Assembly: GCA_959028445.1 (NCBI GenBank)
Contig: CAUFRY010000017.1
Span: 1 to 41,539 of the forward strand
Source of the DNA: an uncultured Collinsella sp.
Lineage (GTDB): Bacteria > Actinomycetota > Coriobacteriia > Coriobacteriales > Coriobacteriaceae
Direction of reading: 5' to 3'
Length of the DNA: 41,539 bases
The translations under genes and the position numbers were made by a program. The first letter of the stretch is position 1; each line of letters opens with the position of its first letter. A model generated the notes under the pieces. It ran no database searches and was not told the origin of the DNA. It saw only the letters and a list, made by a program, of their open reading frames with translations. This document shows positions 22,574-29,834 of the stretch, piece after piece.

Positions 22574-23020
22574 ATGAAACAACGATTTACCTATGACTGC
22601 GTTCTCATAAAAGAAGACGACGGTTACTGTGCCAGCTTCCCGCAGGTCCCCGGGGCCTTTGCCGATGGCGATACGCGCGAAGAAGCAATAGCTCATGCCA
22701 TCGAGGCACTGATGGCGTTTTTGGCCGACGATCTTAACAATGGTCGGGCTCCGGCTGGGTACGAGCGTTCGGCCGAGGTCGTGGCCCTTTCAGTCGAAAT
22801 CGACCACGAGGACGCTCGGGAAGCGGCGTGTCGAACGTTTAAGGACGCGGCGGCGGACCTCAGGGTTTCCGCACCGCGAATCACTGCGCTGGTCAAAGCC
22901 GGCAAACTCGATGTTGAGCTTGTCGACGGCCGTCGGATGATTACGATCGACAGCATCGAGCGTTACGCCGCTCAGGAACGCCATGCCGGCAGGCCAAAGA
23001 AGTTCGTCGCAGTCCAATAA
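22574..23020 (+). CDS. HicB-like antitoxin, no HicA partner seen
   Basis: A 148-residue protein. Residues 1-60 have the HicB fold signature: YDCVLIKEDDGYCASFPQVPG, then GDTREEAIAHAIEALM. A C-terminal segment (DLRVSAPRITALVKAGKLDVE ... RRMITIDSIERYA) reads like a small helix-turn-helix DNA-binding domain. HicB antitoxins neutralise HicA mRNA interferases and repress their own operon. No hicA-sized frame is found on either side, so this is an orphan, or the partner is a different protein. GAGGGGG precedes the ATG. A perfect AT-rich dyad lies upstream. Confidence 0.8.
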   Translation: MKQRFTYDCVLIKEDDGYCASFPQVPGAFADGDTREEAIAHAIEALMAFLADDLNNGRAPAGYERSAEVVALSVEIDHEDAREAACRTFKDAAADLRVSAPRITALVKAGKLDVELVDGRRMITIDSIERYAAQERHAGRPKKFVAVQ

Positions 23021-23087
23021 CCCCTCGTTGCCTACTGATCTCGGGCTTCACTTCTGCAAAAAAGACCCTTCGAGCCTATTTCCGCTC

Positions 23088-23120
23088 TTGCAATATACCG
23101 TAAAACTTCTACTATAGAAG
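23088..23120 (+). promoter_or_regulatory. Promoter and overlapping operator of the higBA-like pair
   Basis: A -35 TTGCAA (23088-23093) and a -10 TACTAT (23110-23115) are 16 bp apart. The -10 is embedded in the perfect dyad CTTCTA-CTA-TAGAAG (23106-23120), as expected for autorepression by the antitoxin. The ribosome-binding site GGAGAAAGG follows directly. Confidence 0.6.
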
Positions 23121-23129
23121 GAGAAAGGT

Positions 23130-23525
23130 ATGTCAAATCAGCCGCATCGATACCGCATTGTGCTCGATTACATCGAGCCTTGGCTCGATGAGCAGGATGA
23201 GTCTACGTTGCGACAGATTTACGCAGACCTTTTGGTACTTGAGAAAGAAGGTCCTAGCCTTGGTCGTCCGCTGGTTGACCGCGTGAAGGGCTCGAAATTG
23301 CATCATTTAAAGGAACTAAGGGTGACGTCGTGCGGACCGTCGGTGATTCGTATCCTTTTTGCCTTTGACCCCAAACGTCAGGCAGTGTTGCTGTTGGCGG
23401 GAGATAAGTCGCAGGCGGAGTCGTCGAAGGCAAAGTGGAACGGCTGGTATGCGATCAGCATTCCCAGAGCGGAACAAATATACCGTCGCCATGTAAGGAG
23501 GCTCGATCAAGATGGAGCTGCATGA
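23130..23525 (+). CDS. HigB/RelE-like toxin (phage Gp49-like family)
   Basis: A 131-residue protein with the pattern of the HigB-type RelE toxins of family PF05973: LGRPLVDRVKGSKLHHLKELRV, then IRILFAFDPKRQAVLLLAGDKS, and a basic C-terminal half. Such toxins cut mRNA on the ribosome. The conserved arginine (SVIRILF) and the lysine/aspartate after LLLAGDK are present, so it is probably active. The toxin precedes and overlaps its antitoxin by 14 bases, the usual HigBA order. Confidence 0.85.
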   Translation: MSNQPHRYRIVLDYIEPWLDEQDESTLRQIYADLLVLEKEGPSLGRPLVDRVKGSKLHHLKELRVTSCGPSVIRILFAFDPKRQAVLLLAGDKSQAESSKAKWNGWYAISIPRAEQIYRRHVRRLDQDGAA

Positions 23526-23814
23526 GTATATGGAATCACGCGGGATAGCGCGTGAATCTATTGCCGCCGAGCAGGAGAAAACTCGTGAACGTATCGAAGC
23601 CTATAAGCTCGCTCAAATTCGCAAACTAAAGGATCTGACGCAGGCCTCGGTGGCCCAGTCGATGGGTGTTTCTCAAAAACGCATATCGGAGCTCGAGCGC
23701 GGGGAGCTGGGATCAATGAGGCTCGACACGCTGAGCAGGTACGCAGAAAGTCTCGGCGGAAAGCTTGTCGCAAGCATTGAGTTTCCCGATCGTACCGTTA
23801 CGCTTGCTCGCTAA
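23512..23814 (+). CDS. HigA-like antitoxin, XRE family
   Basis: A 100-residue protein with a helix-turn-helix of the Cro/CI type at about residues 42-96 (LTQASVAQSMGVSQKRISELERG, then MRLDTLSRYAESLGGKLVAS). It is expected to bind the HigB-like toxin and to repress the promoter at 23088-23120. AAGGAGG lies nine bases before the ATG, inside the toxin reading frame, so translation of the two is coupled. The 147 bases after it up to the next gene show no terminator. Confidence 0.88.
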   Translation: MELHEYMESRGIARESIAAEQEKTRERIEAYKLAQIRKLKDLTQASVAQSMGVSQKRISELERGELGSMRLDTLSRYAESLGGKLVASIEFPDRTVTLAR

Positions 23815-23961
23815 AAATCTGCAATAACCCCCTCACTTTCACCGACTACTACGGCCGCTCACCAAACCAACATGCGCTCTGGGCAAATAGATTGAACGTT
23901 TCGTGCGAGAATGCCCCACAGTAAACAAACTTGCACCAGAGCGTAAGGGGCTGGCATACAC

Positions 23962-24705
23962 ATGCAGACGGTCTATCGGGTATACGAGGGAGCGCGCGAG
24001 CCGCATCGGCTTGCCGTCGAGCGTACGGCCGAGGTGCTCGGTCGCGGCGGCCTGGCACTGATCCCGACCGAGACCGTCTATGGCGTCGCCGTGGCAGTCA
24101 ATGCCTTCTCCGATGCCGTCCCCCAAGATACAAGCGAGTTCCCGTCGTGGTCATGCGACCCGCAAGCCACCGTCAACGGCGCCGCAGTCCCTGCGCTCGG
24201 CACCGGCTATCGCCGTATCTTCACTCTCAAGCAACGTGAACTCACGCAAACCGTTGCTTGGCTGGTCGATGGCGTCGAAGCACTCGACCGCTATGGCTTG
24301 GATATCCCCGAAGAGGCTCGCGTACTCGCGCGACGATGCTGGCCGGGAGCCCTGACTATCGTGGTCAAGGCGGCCCCCTGCGTGCCGACCTTTATGCGTG
24401 CCGCCGACGACACGGTGGCTCTTCGCGCGTCGGCCTCGCCTGTGGTCCAAGCGCTCATCCGCGCCTGCGGCAGTCCCCTTGCCTGTACGAGCGCCAACAC
24501 GCACGGCGCACCCTCGCCGGCAAGCTTTGCCGCCGTCGAGGGCCGCATCCTGGAGGGGGTCGATGTTGCCGTCGACGCCGGTGAGACCCCGTGTCGCGAC
24601 GCCTCGACCATCGTGTCGTTCCAGCACGGCGGGCTCCAGATCCTGCGCCAAGGCGCACTTCCCGCATCAGAGATCGAGCGGGTCCTGTCCGACCCGATGC
24701 AATAG
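23962..24705 (+). CDS. tsaC: Threonylcarbamoyl-AMP synthase, Sua5/YrdC family
   Basis: A 247-residue enzyme of the tRNA t6A pathway, which makes L-threonylcarbamoyladenylate from threonine, bicarbonate and ATP. Signatures are LIPTETVYGVAV at residues 33-44, WPGALTIVVKA near 130 and TSANTHGAPSP near 176. It lacks the C-terminal Sua5 domain. About 30 extra residues are inserted after the TVYG motif (residues ~48-85), and the usual K-x-R-P motif is altered to LKQRE, so it is a divergent member. Its place downstream of prmC is the usual one in actinobacteria. The ATG follows TAAGGGG at a somewhat long distance. Confidence 0.88.
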   Translation: MQTVYRVYEGAREPHRLAVERTAEVLGRGGLALIPTETVYGVAVAVNAFSDAVPQDTSEFPSWSCDPQATVNGAAVPALGTGYRRIFTLKQRELTQTVAWLVDGVEALDRYGLDIPEEARVLARRCWPGALTIVVKAAPCVPTFMRAADDTVALRASASPVVQALIRACGSPLACTSANTHGAPSPASFAAVEGRILEGVDVAVDAGETPCRDASTIVSFQHGGLQILRQGALPASEIERVLSDPMQ

Positions 24706-24718
24706 AAAGGTGTAAGCG

Positions 24719-26260
24719 ATGTCGTTGAATCTGGGCAGCCTGGGCATGGAAGATGCCTCGTTTGACTTTGGCGGTTCCTACATCATGGCGCTCGACTGCG
24801 GCACCACCTCGGTACTTGCGACCATCGTCGACGAGTACGGATGCATCGTCGCGCAGGCACGTCGCAGCGTCAAAACCAGCTTCCCACGTCCCGGTTGGGT
24901 AGAGCAAGACCCCATGACGGTCCTTGCCAGCCAGATCGCCGTCATGATGGAAGTCCAGTTTAAGAGCGGTATCCACTCCGACCGCATTGCCGCCATCGGC
25001 ATCTCCAACCAGCGCGAGACCACGGTGGTCTGGGACCGCGTGAGCGGCCAGCCCATCTATAACGCCATCGTATGGCAGTGCCGCCGTACCGCGCCGGCGA
25101 TCGACGCGTTGGTTGAACAGGGTTGCGAGGAGCTGGTGCGCTCCCGCACGGGACTCACGCTTGACCCGTATTTCTCGGCCTCCAAGGTGCAGTGGATTCT
25201 CGACAACGTCGACGGCGCACGCGAGAGCGCGGCGGCGGGCGACCTCATGTTTGGCACCATCGACACCTGGCTCATCTACAACCTCACCGGCGGCCAGGTC
25301 TTTGCCACCGACTACACCAATGCCAGCCGCACGGCACTCTTTAATATCCATACGCTCGATTGGGACGACGACCTGCTGGCGCTCTTTGACGTCCCACGTT
25401 CCATGATGCCCGAGGTTCGCTGGAGCTCGGGCGACTACGGCCGCGTCGCGAGCGACATCATGACCAACATGCCGCCCATCATGGGCGTGGCGGGTGACCA
25501 ACAGGCGTCGCTGTTCGGCCACTGCTGCTTCCATCCCGGCCAGACCAAAAACACCTATGGCACGGGCTGCTTTATGCTCATGAACACCGGCGACGAGATC
25601 GTCGAATCCAAGAATGGCCTGGTCTCCACCATCGGTATCGCTGCGGACGGCAAAGTCAGCTATGCGCTCGAGGGCTCTATTTTTGCCGCCGGCTCAACGA
25701 TGAATTGGCTTCGCAACAACATGGGCATCATCTCGAGCGTGAGCGAGTCGGCACAACTCGCCGCTTCGATTAGCGACAACGAGGGCTGCTACTTCGTTCC
25801 CGCCTTTGCGGGTTTGGGCGCTCCCTGGTGGGACCCGCATGCCCGCGGTATCGTGTGCGGTCTGACCGGCGCCTCGAGCCGTGCGACCATCGTACGTGCC
25901 GCCTGCGAATCCATGGCATATCAGAGCTACGACGTGCTGTGCGCCATGGAGCAGGACGTGGGGCTTTCGATCGAGCGCCTGTCTGTCGATGGCGGTGCCT
26001 CGCGCAACGAGTTCATCATGCAATTCCAGGCCGACCTGCTGGATATCCCCGTGCTGCAATGCGAGACGGTGGAGACCACGGCAATCGGTGCCGCGTACTT
26101 GGCGGGTCTTGCCGTCGGCTATTGGGAAGACCTGGAGGAGCTGGAGCAAAATGCCCAGATCGTTAGGACCTTCCTTCCCCACATGTCCGCCGAGCGCCGC
26201 GAGCAAAACCTTGCGGGCTGGCGTGATGCAGTCAGGCGCTCGCTCAGCACCGCACAGTAG
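24719..26260 (+). CDS. glpK: Glycerol kinase (FGGY family)
   Basis: A 513-residue FGGY carbohydrate kinase, converting glycerol and ATP to glycerol 3-phosphate. The first phosphate-binding motif is ALDCGTTSV, the glycerol-site residues are in GISNQRETTVVWD and PIYNAIVWQCRRT, and the aspartate and glutamine of the active site appear in GVAGDQQASLFG with the KNTYGTGCF motif after it. The second ATPase motif is LSVDGGASRNEFIMQ. The first ~22 residues are an extension relative to most GlpK. AGAAAGG precedes the ATG, 13 bases after the tsaC stop, so the two are probably co-transcribed. No glycerol facilitator or dehydrogenase is nearby. Confidence 0.93.
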   Translation: MSLNLGSLGMEDASFDFGGSYIMALDCGTTSVLATIVDEYGCIVAQARRSVKTSFPRPGWVEQDPMTVLASQIAVMMEVQFKSGIHSDRIAAIGISNQRETTVVWDRVSGQPIYNAIVWQCRRTAPAIDALVEQGCEELVRSRTGLTLDPYFSASKVQWILDNVDGARESAAAGDLMFGTIDTWLIYNLTGGQVFATDYTNASRTALFNIHTLDWDDDLLALFDVPRSMMPEVRWSSGDYGRVASDIMTNMPPIMGVAGDQQASLFGHCCFHPGQTKNTYGTGCFMLMNTGDEIVESKNGLVSTIGIAADGKVSYALEGSIFAAGSTMNWLRNNMGIISSVSESAQLAASISDNEGCYFVPAFAGLGAPWWDPHARGIVCGLTGASSRATIVRAACESMAYQSYDVLCAMEQDVGLSIERLSVDGGASRNEFIMQFQADLLDIPVLQCETVETTAIGAAYLAGLAVGYWEDLEELEQNAQIVRTFLPHMSAERREQNLAGWRDAVRRSLSTAQ

Positions 26261-26383
26261 GGCTGCGATGGGCTGCTCGATACAACAAACCGCTAAACTA
26301 ATGCATGGCGTGCGGCGGCAACATTGCTGCACGCCTTGTCAGCAAGGCCGTTTTGCGGCCGCAACGAAAGGGGCAATCAATCC

Positions 26384-27031
26384 ATGACCGTCACCTACGA
26401 TGCGTCCCGTGTGACGCTTGTCGACCACCCGCTCGTCCAACACAAGCTGTCGATCCTGCGCGACAAAAACACCGGCACCAACCAGTTCCGCCAGCTCGTG
26501 CGCGAACTCGCGCTTTTTGACGGCTACGAGGCCATGCGCGACCTGCCCATGGAAGACGTCGAGGTCGAGACCCCCATCACTACCGCCACGTTCAAACAGC
26601 TTGCCGGCAAGAAACTCGCCATCGTGCCCATCCTGCGTGCGGGCCTTGGCATGGTCGACGGCATCCTCGACCTGGTGCCCTCCGCTCGCGTGGGCCACAT
26701 CGGCATGGAGCGCGACGAGGTCACCCACGAGCCGCACGAGTATTACTGCAAGATGCCCAAGGATATCGACCAGCGCATCTGCCTGGTCGTCGACCCCATG
26801 CTCGCCACGGGCGGTTCGGCCGAGATGGCCATCAGCTACCTGCGCGAGCGCGGTGTCAAGGACATCCGCATGCTGTGCATCGTCGCGGCCCCCGAGGGCC
26901 TCAAGTCACTGACCGAAAAGGACCCCGACGTACATATTTATACGTGCGCCATCGACGACCATCTCAACGAGGCCGCCTACATCGTTCCCGGCCTGGGCGA
27001 CGCCGGCGACCGCATCTACGGCACGCTGTAA
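26384..27031 (+). CDS. upp: Uracil phosphoribosyltransferase
   Basis: A 215-residue salvage enzyme that joins uracil to PRPP to make UMP. The PRPP-binding loop is VVDPMLATGGSAEMA, and the uracil-binding C-terminus YIVPGLGDAGDRIYGT is intact. VPILRAGLGMVDGIL is the other family signature. The start at 26384 follows GAAAGGGG. The 123 bases upstream contain a small hairpin GGCGTGC...GCACGCC (26307-26335) of unclear role. In many bacteria upp lies just before the atp operon, as here. Confidence 0.97.
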   Translation: MTVTYDASRVTLVDHPLVQHKLSILRDKNTGTNQFRQLVRELALFDGYEAMRDLPMEDVEVETPITTATFKQLAGKKLAIVPILRAGLGMVDGILDLVPSARVGHIGMERDEVTHEPHEYYCKMPKDIDQRICLVVDPMLATGGSAEMAISYLRERGVKDIRMLCIVAAPEGLKSLTEKDPDVHIYTCAIDDHLNEAAYIVPGLGDAGDRIYGTL

Positions 27032-27223
27032 TCTCAGGGCCATACCGGCTAACGTCGAAAATACGAAGAAATGGTGCGCGCGGCGGAGCAAAAGACGTCC
27101 ACGCGCACTCCTGTTAACGGACGTTTTGCGCTGAGGGGTTCGAGAAAAACGTATTACCGTACCTGCGGCATAAAGAAGGTCTTAAGAAAACGAACAGGTG
27201 CGTATTAACCGATGCTTTTTCGG

Positions 27224-27251
27224 TTGTACTTTAGCGATTGGCTCGTACAAT
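27224..27251 (+). promoter_or_regulatory. Probable promoter of the ATP synthase operon
   Basis: TTGTAC (27224-27229) and TACAAT (27246-27251) are 16 bp apart and lie 50 bases before the first gene. Upstream, ACGTCC (27095-27100) and GGACGT (27119-27124) could form a weak upp terminator. Confidence 0.6.
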
Positions 27252-27300
27252 AGTCACCAATGTTTGGCGGGAACTGTTCTGTGAGGCGTTAAAAAGGAAA

Positions 27301-27624
27301 GTGAGGACGCCAGTGTTTCAGATAGCCGATCTGCTCGCTATCGTTGCAGGCGCCATCGCGGGCGCAATTGCCTTCCTTCCCTTTGTCTTTACGCTCAAGC
27401 CGGTTCTTGACGATAAGCAGAATGCGGACATGCTCAAGGGCATGGTGAGTCTGGCGGTCTCGGCAGTTGCCCTGCTCGTCTTTACCTTGGTTGTGTTTGC
27501 GTTGTTCGGAGAGGCATTTCGCATGTTCCTCCTGGGCGAGGCGATCGGCTTCGTGGCCTTTATGGCCGCCTGCACGGTTCGCGTCGCCAAGGCGCTGCGA
27601 GATCCTCATGAGGTCGAAAGGTAA
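27301..27624 (+). CDS. AtpI-like small membrane protein
   Basis: A ~107-residue protein with about four hydrophobic segments (LLAIVAGAIAGAIAFLPFVF, LAVSAVALLVFTLVVFALF, FLLGEAIGFVAFMAACTV). Its location directly before atpB, four bases from that start, is where AtpI/UncI proteins, helpers of c-ring assembly, are found. Sequence similarity alone would not identify it. The GTG at 27301 has AAAAGGAA upstream; an open extension to the TTG at 27238 lies inside the predicted promoter and is unlikely to be translated. Confidence 0.75.
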   Translation: MRTPVFQIADLLAIVAGAIAGAIAFLPFVFTLKPVLDDKQNADMLKGMVSLAVSAVALLVFTLVVFALFGEAFRMFLLGEAIGFVAFMAACTVRVAKALRDPHEVER

Positions 27625-27627
27625 GTC

Positions 27628-28431
27628 GTGGAAATTTTTGAAAAGCTGCCTGATGAGATTAATCATCTGGTCAGCGAGTTCAGCTCCACCCCTGTCGTGG
27701 GCGATCTGAGCTGCGGCATCACGCAGTACTCGTTTTGGCTGATCGTCTCCACGATCGTGCTCCTGATCGTCCTGGCCGTGTTCAAGAAGAAGCAGACCCT
27801 GGTTCCCAAGGGCTTCTTCGTCAACGGTTTCGAGTACATCATCGAGTACGTCGAGAACGATATCGGCAAGGGCGTCGTGGGTGAGAACTGGAAGAAGCAC
27901 TTCCCGTTCCTGTGCTCGCTTTTCCTGTTCATCCTGATCAATAACATGATCGGCCTGATCCCGGGAATGAAGCCCGGCACCGGTGCAATCGGCTCCACCG
28001 CCGCGCTCGCCATCTTCGCCTTCGTGTACTTCATCTACTACGGATGCAAGGCTCACGGCGTGATCGGCTACATCAAGAGCCTCGCCCCGCAGGGCGTGAG
28101 CTTCCCGATGAACGTGCTCGTGTGGGTCGTCGAGCTTTTCTCGACCTTCCTGCGCCTCATCACGCTCGCCGTCCGTCTGTTCTGCAACATGTTCGCAGGA
28201 CACGTGGTCATGGGCTCGTTCGCCATCATGGCGAGCATGTTCATGCAGCCGCTGCTTCAGCAGGTTTCCGCGGCCCACGCCGTCGGCGCCCTGCCTTCGC
28301 TGGCCTGGCTTGCCATCCTCATCCTGATCTATGCGATCGAGCTTGTGGTCGGCGCCATCCAGGCTTACGTCTTCACGGTCCTTACCGCCGTGTATGTCTC
28401 CGAGGCAGAGGAGGTCGCGGAGGAGGAGTAG
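27628..28431 (+). CDS. atpB: ATP synthase Fo subunit a
   Basis: A 267-residue membrane protein forming the proton half-channels against the c-ring. The essential arginine is in the conserved helix LRLITLAVRLFCNMFAGH, and IELVVGAIQAYVFTVLTAVYV is the conserved last helix. Translation starts at a GTG after GAAAGG. The C-terminus is a short acidic tail (EAEEVAEEE). Confidence 0.97.
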   Translation: MEIFEKLPDEINHLVSEFSSTPVVGDLSCGITQYSFWLIVSTIVLLIVLAVFKKKQTLVPKGFFVNGFEYIIEYVENDIGKGVVGENWKKHFPFLCSLFLFILINNMIGLIPGMKPGTGAIGSTAALAIFAFVYFIYYGCKAHGVIGYIKSLAPQGVSFPMNVLVWVVELFSTFLRLITLAVRLFCNMFAGHVVMGSFAIMASMFMQPLLQQVSAAHAVGALPSLAWLAILILIYAIELVVGAIQAYVFTVLTAVYVSEAEEVAEEE

Positions 28432-28555
28432 TCTTCCGTTCGCGCCTTAAAGGTAAGGCAATTCGTTAAACCGCCGGTGCCCGTACCCATGGAGCCCGGC
28501 AGTTATAAAAAGGTTATCCTGCGTGAAATAAGACACGCACGACAAAGGAGGAATC

Positions 28556-28750
28556 GTGGGAGTTATCGGTTACGGTCTCGGTGTTATCGGCGCTGGTCTT
28601 GCTATCGGCCTGTCTGCTCTGGGTGCTACGGGTGCTATGGCCCGTCAGCCTGAGGTCCAGGGCCGCGTGTTCACCGTCTTCATCATGGGCTCCGCCTTCG
28701 GCGAGGCTCTGGCTCTGATCGGCTTCGTTGTCGCGCTGATCGTTAAATAG
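28556..28750 (+). CDS. atpE: ATP synthase Fo subunit c
   Basis: The 64-residue ring-forming proteolipid, two helices joined by the polar loop ARQPE. The ion-binding carboxylate is the glutamate in FGEALALIGFVVAL. I see no clear sodium-binding pattern around it, so protons are the more likely ion. It is at the short end for this family (usually about 70-85), the N-terminal helix starting almost at once. The GTG start follows AAAGGAGG, a strong ribosome-binding site that fits the need for many copies. The 124 bases before it include a GC-rich stem (28473-28500). Confidence 0.96.
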   Translation: MGVIGYGLGVIGAGLAIGLSALGATGAMARQPEVQGRVFTVFIMGSAFGEALALIGFVVALIVK

Positions 28751-28765
28751 CACGGAGCGTCAAGT

Positions 28766-29368
28766 ATGAATCTTTCATCCCAGAAGAGCGCGATCGCACT
28801 CTCCGCGTCCGCGGCCGCGCTGCTCATGCCGGTTTCCGCGTTCGCCGAGGACGGCGCCGCCGGTGCGGACATCCTCATCCCTAAGATGGCGGAGTTCATC
28901 CCGGCGCTTATCGCCTTCCTGATTATCTGGATCGTGCTGGCCAAGGTCGCCCTGCCGGGCATCATGAAAACCATGGAGGAGCGCGGCAAGAAGATCGAGG
29001 AGAGCCTCGACGAGGCCGAGAAGACCAAGCAGGAGGCTATCGCCAAGCGCGCTGAGTCCGACTCGATCGTCACCGACGCCCGTCGTCAGGCTGCCGACAT
29101 CGTTCTCGAGGCCCGTAAGGACGCCGAGTCCGAGCGCGCCCGTATCATCGAGGCTGCTCACAAGGAGGCCGAGGAGATCATCGCCAAGGCCCATACGACC
29201 GTCGAGGACGAGCGCAAGTCCATCTACGCCGGTGCCGCGAACTCCATCGCCGACCTGTCCGTTGCCGTCGCCACCAAGATCGTGGGCGAGGCACTCGAGA
29301 ACGAGGCCGAGCAGAAGAAGCTCATCGAGCGCTACATCCAGGAAGCAGGTAGCCTGAATGCCGACTAG
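28766..29368 (+). CDS. atpF: ATP synthase Fo subunit b with signal-peptide-like N-terminus
   Basis: A 200-residue peripheral stalk subunit. The family part begins at about residue 40: one membrane helix (FIPALIAFLIIWIVLAKVAL), then a long charged coiled coil (EERGKKIEESLDEAEKTKQE onwards). In front of this lies an extra ~30 residues that read as a cleavable signal peptide: SQKSAIALSASAAALLMPVSAFA followed by ED. Its last bases overlap atpH by 11. Confidence 0.95.
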   Translation: MNLSSQKSAIALSASAAALLMPVSAFAEDGAAGADILIPKMAEFIPALIAFLIIWIVLAKVALPGIMKTMEERGKKIEESLDEAEKTKQEAIAKRAESDSIVTDARRQAADIVLEARKDAESERARIIEAAHKEAEEIIAKAHTTVEDERKSIYAGAANSIADLSVAVATKIVGEALENEAEQKKLIERYIQEAGSLNAD

Positions 29369-29834
29369 CCGCTATCAGGACAAAGTGCTCGAGACCTACG
29401 CGCGCTCCCTTTTGGAAGCCGCCAAGGCCGAGAACCATGTGTTCGAGGACCTCGAGATGGTCGAGCGCTTGGCTTCTGCCAGCCCCGAGATCATCGCCGT
29501 GCTCGACACCATGTCCAAGCGCGACCAGCTCGACCTTCTTCCCAAGGTGGCAGCTGCCTTTAAGTATGTTGCCGAGGAAGACGAGGATGTAGTGGGCGTG
29601 ACCGTCACCACGGCGATCCCGCTCGACGACGAGCTGCGTCAAACCATCACTAAGAAATGCGAGCAGGACTTCGGCCGCAAGGTATTCCTTATCGAGCAGG
29701 TTGACCCGTCTATCGTGGGCGGCCTGGTGCTCGAGGCCCGCGGCGAGCGTCGTGACATTTCCGTCAAGACGCAGCTGCGCATCGCGCAGGAGACCCTCGC
29801 AAACTCTGCTAATTCGTACGGAGGTGAAGCCTAA
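29358..29834 (+). CDS. atpH: ATP synthase F1 subunit delta
   Basis: A 158-residue stalk protein linking subunit b to the top of F1. It has the typical N-terminal helical bundle (YARSLLEAAKAENHVFEDLE) and the conserved C-terminal IVGGLVLEARGERRDISVKTQL. The stop codon overlaps the atpA start by one base, so the two are translationally coupled. Confidence 0.95.
   Translation: MPTSRYQDKVLETYARSLLEAAKAENHVFEDLEMVERLASASPEIIAVLDTMSKRDQLDLLPKVAAAFKYVAEEDEDVVGVTVTTAIPLDDELRQTITKKCEQDFGRKVFLIEQVDPSIVGGLVLEARGERRDISVKTQLRIAQETLANSANSYGGEA

Noticed and set aside
27238..27300. TTG start for the AtpI-like gene at 27238
   Set aside because: It overlaps the predicted -10 region of the atp promoter, and the GTG at 27301 has a ribosome-binding site.
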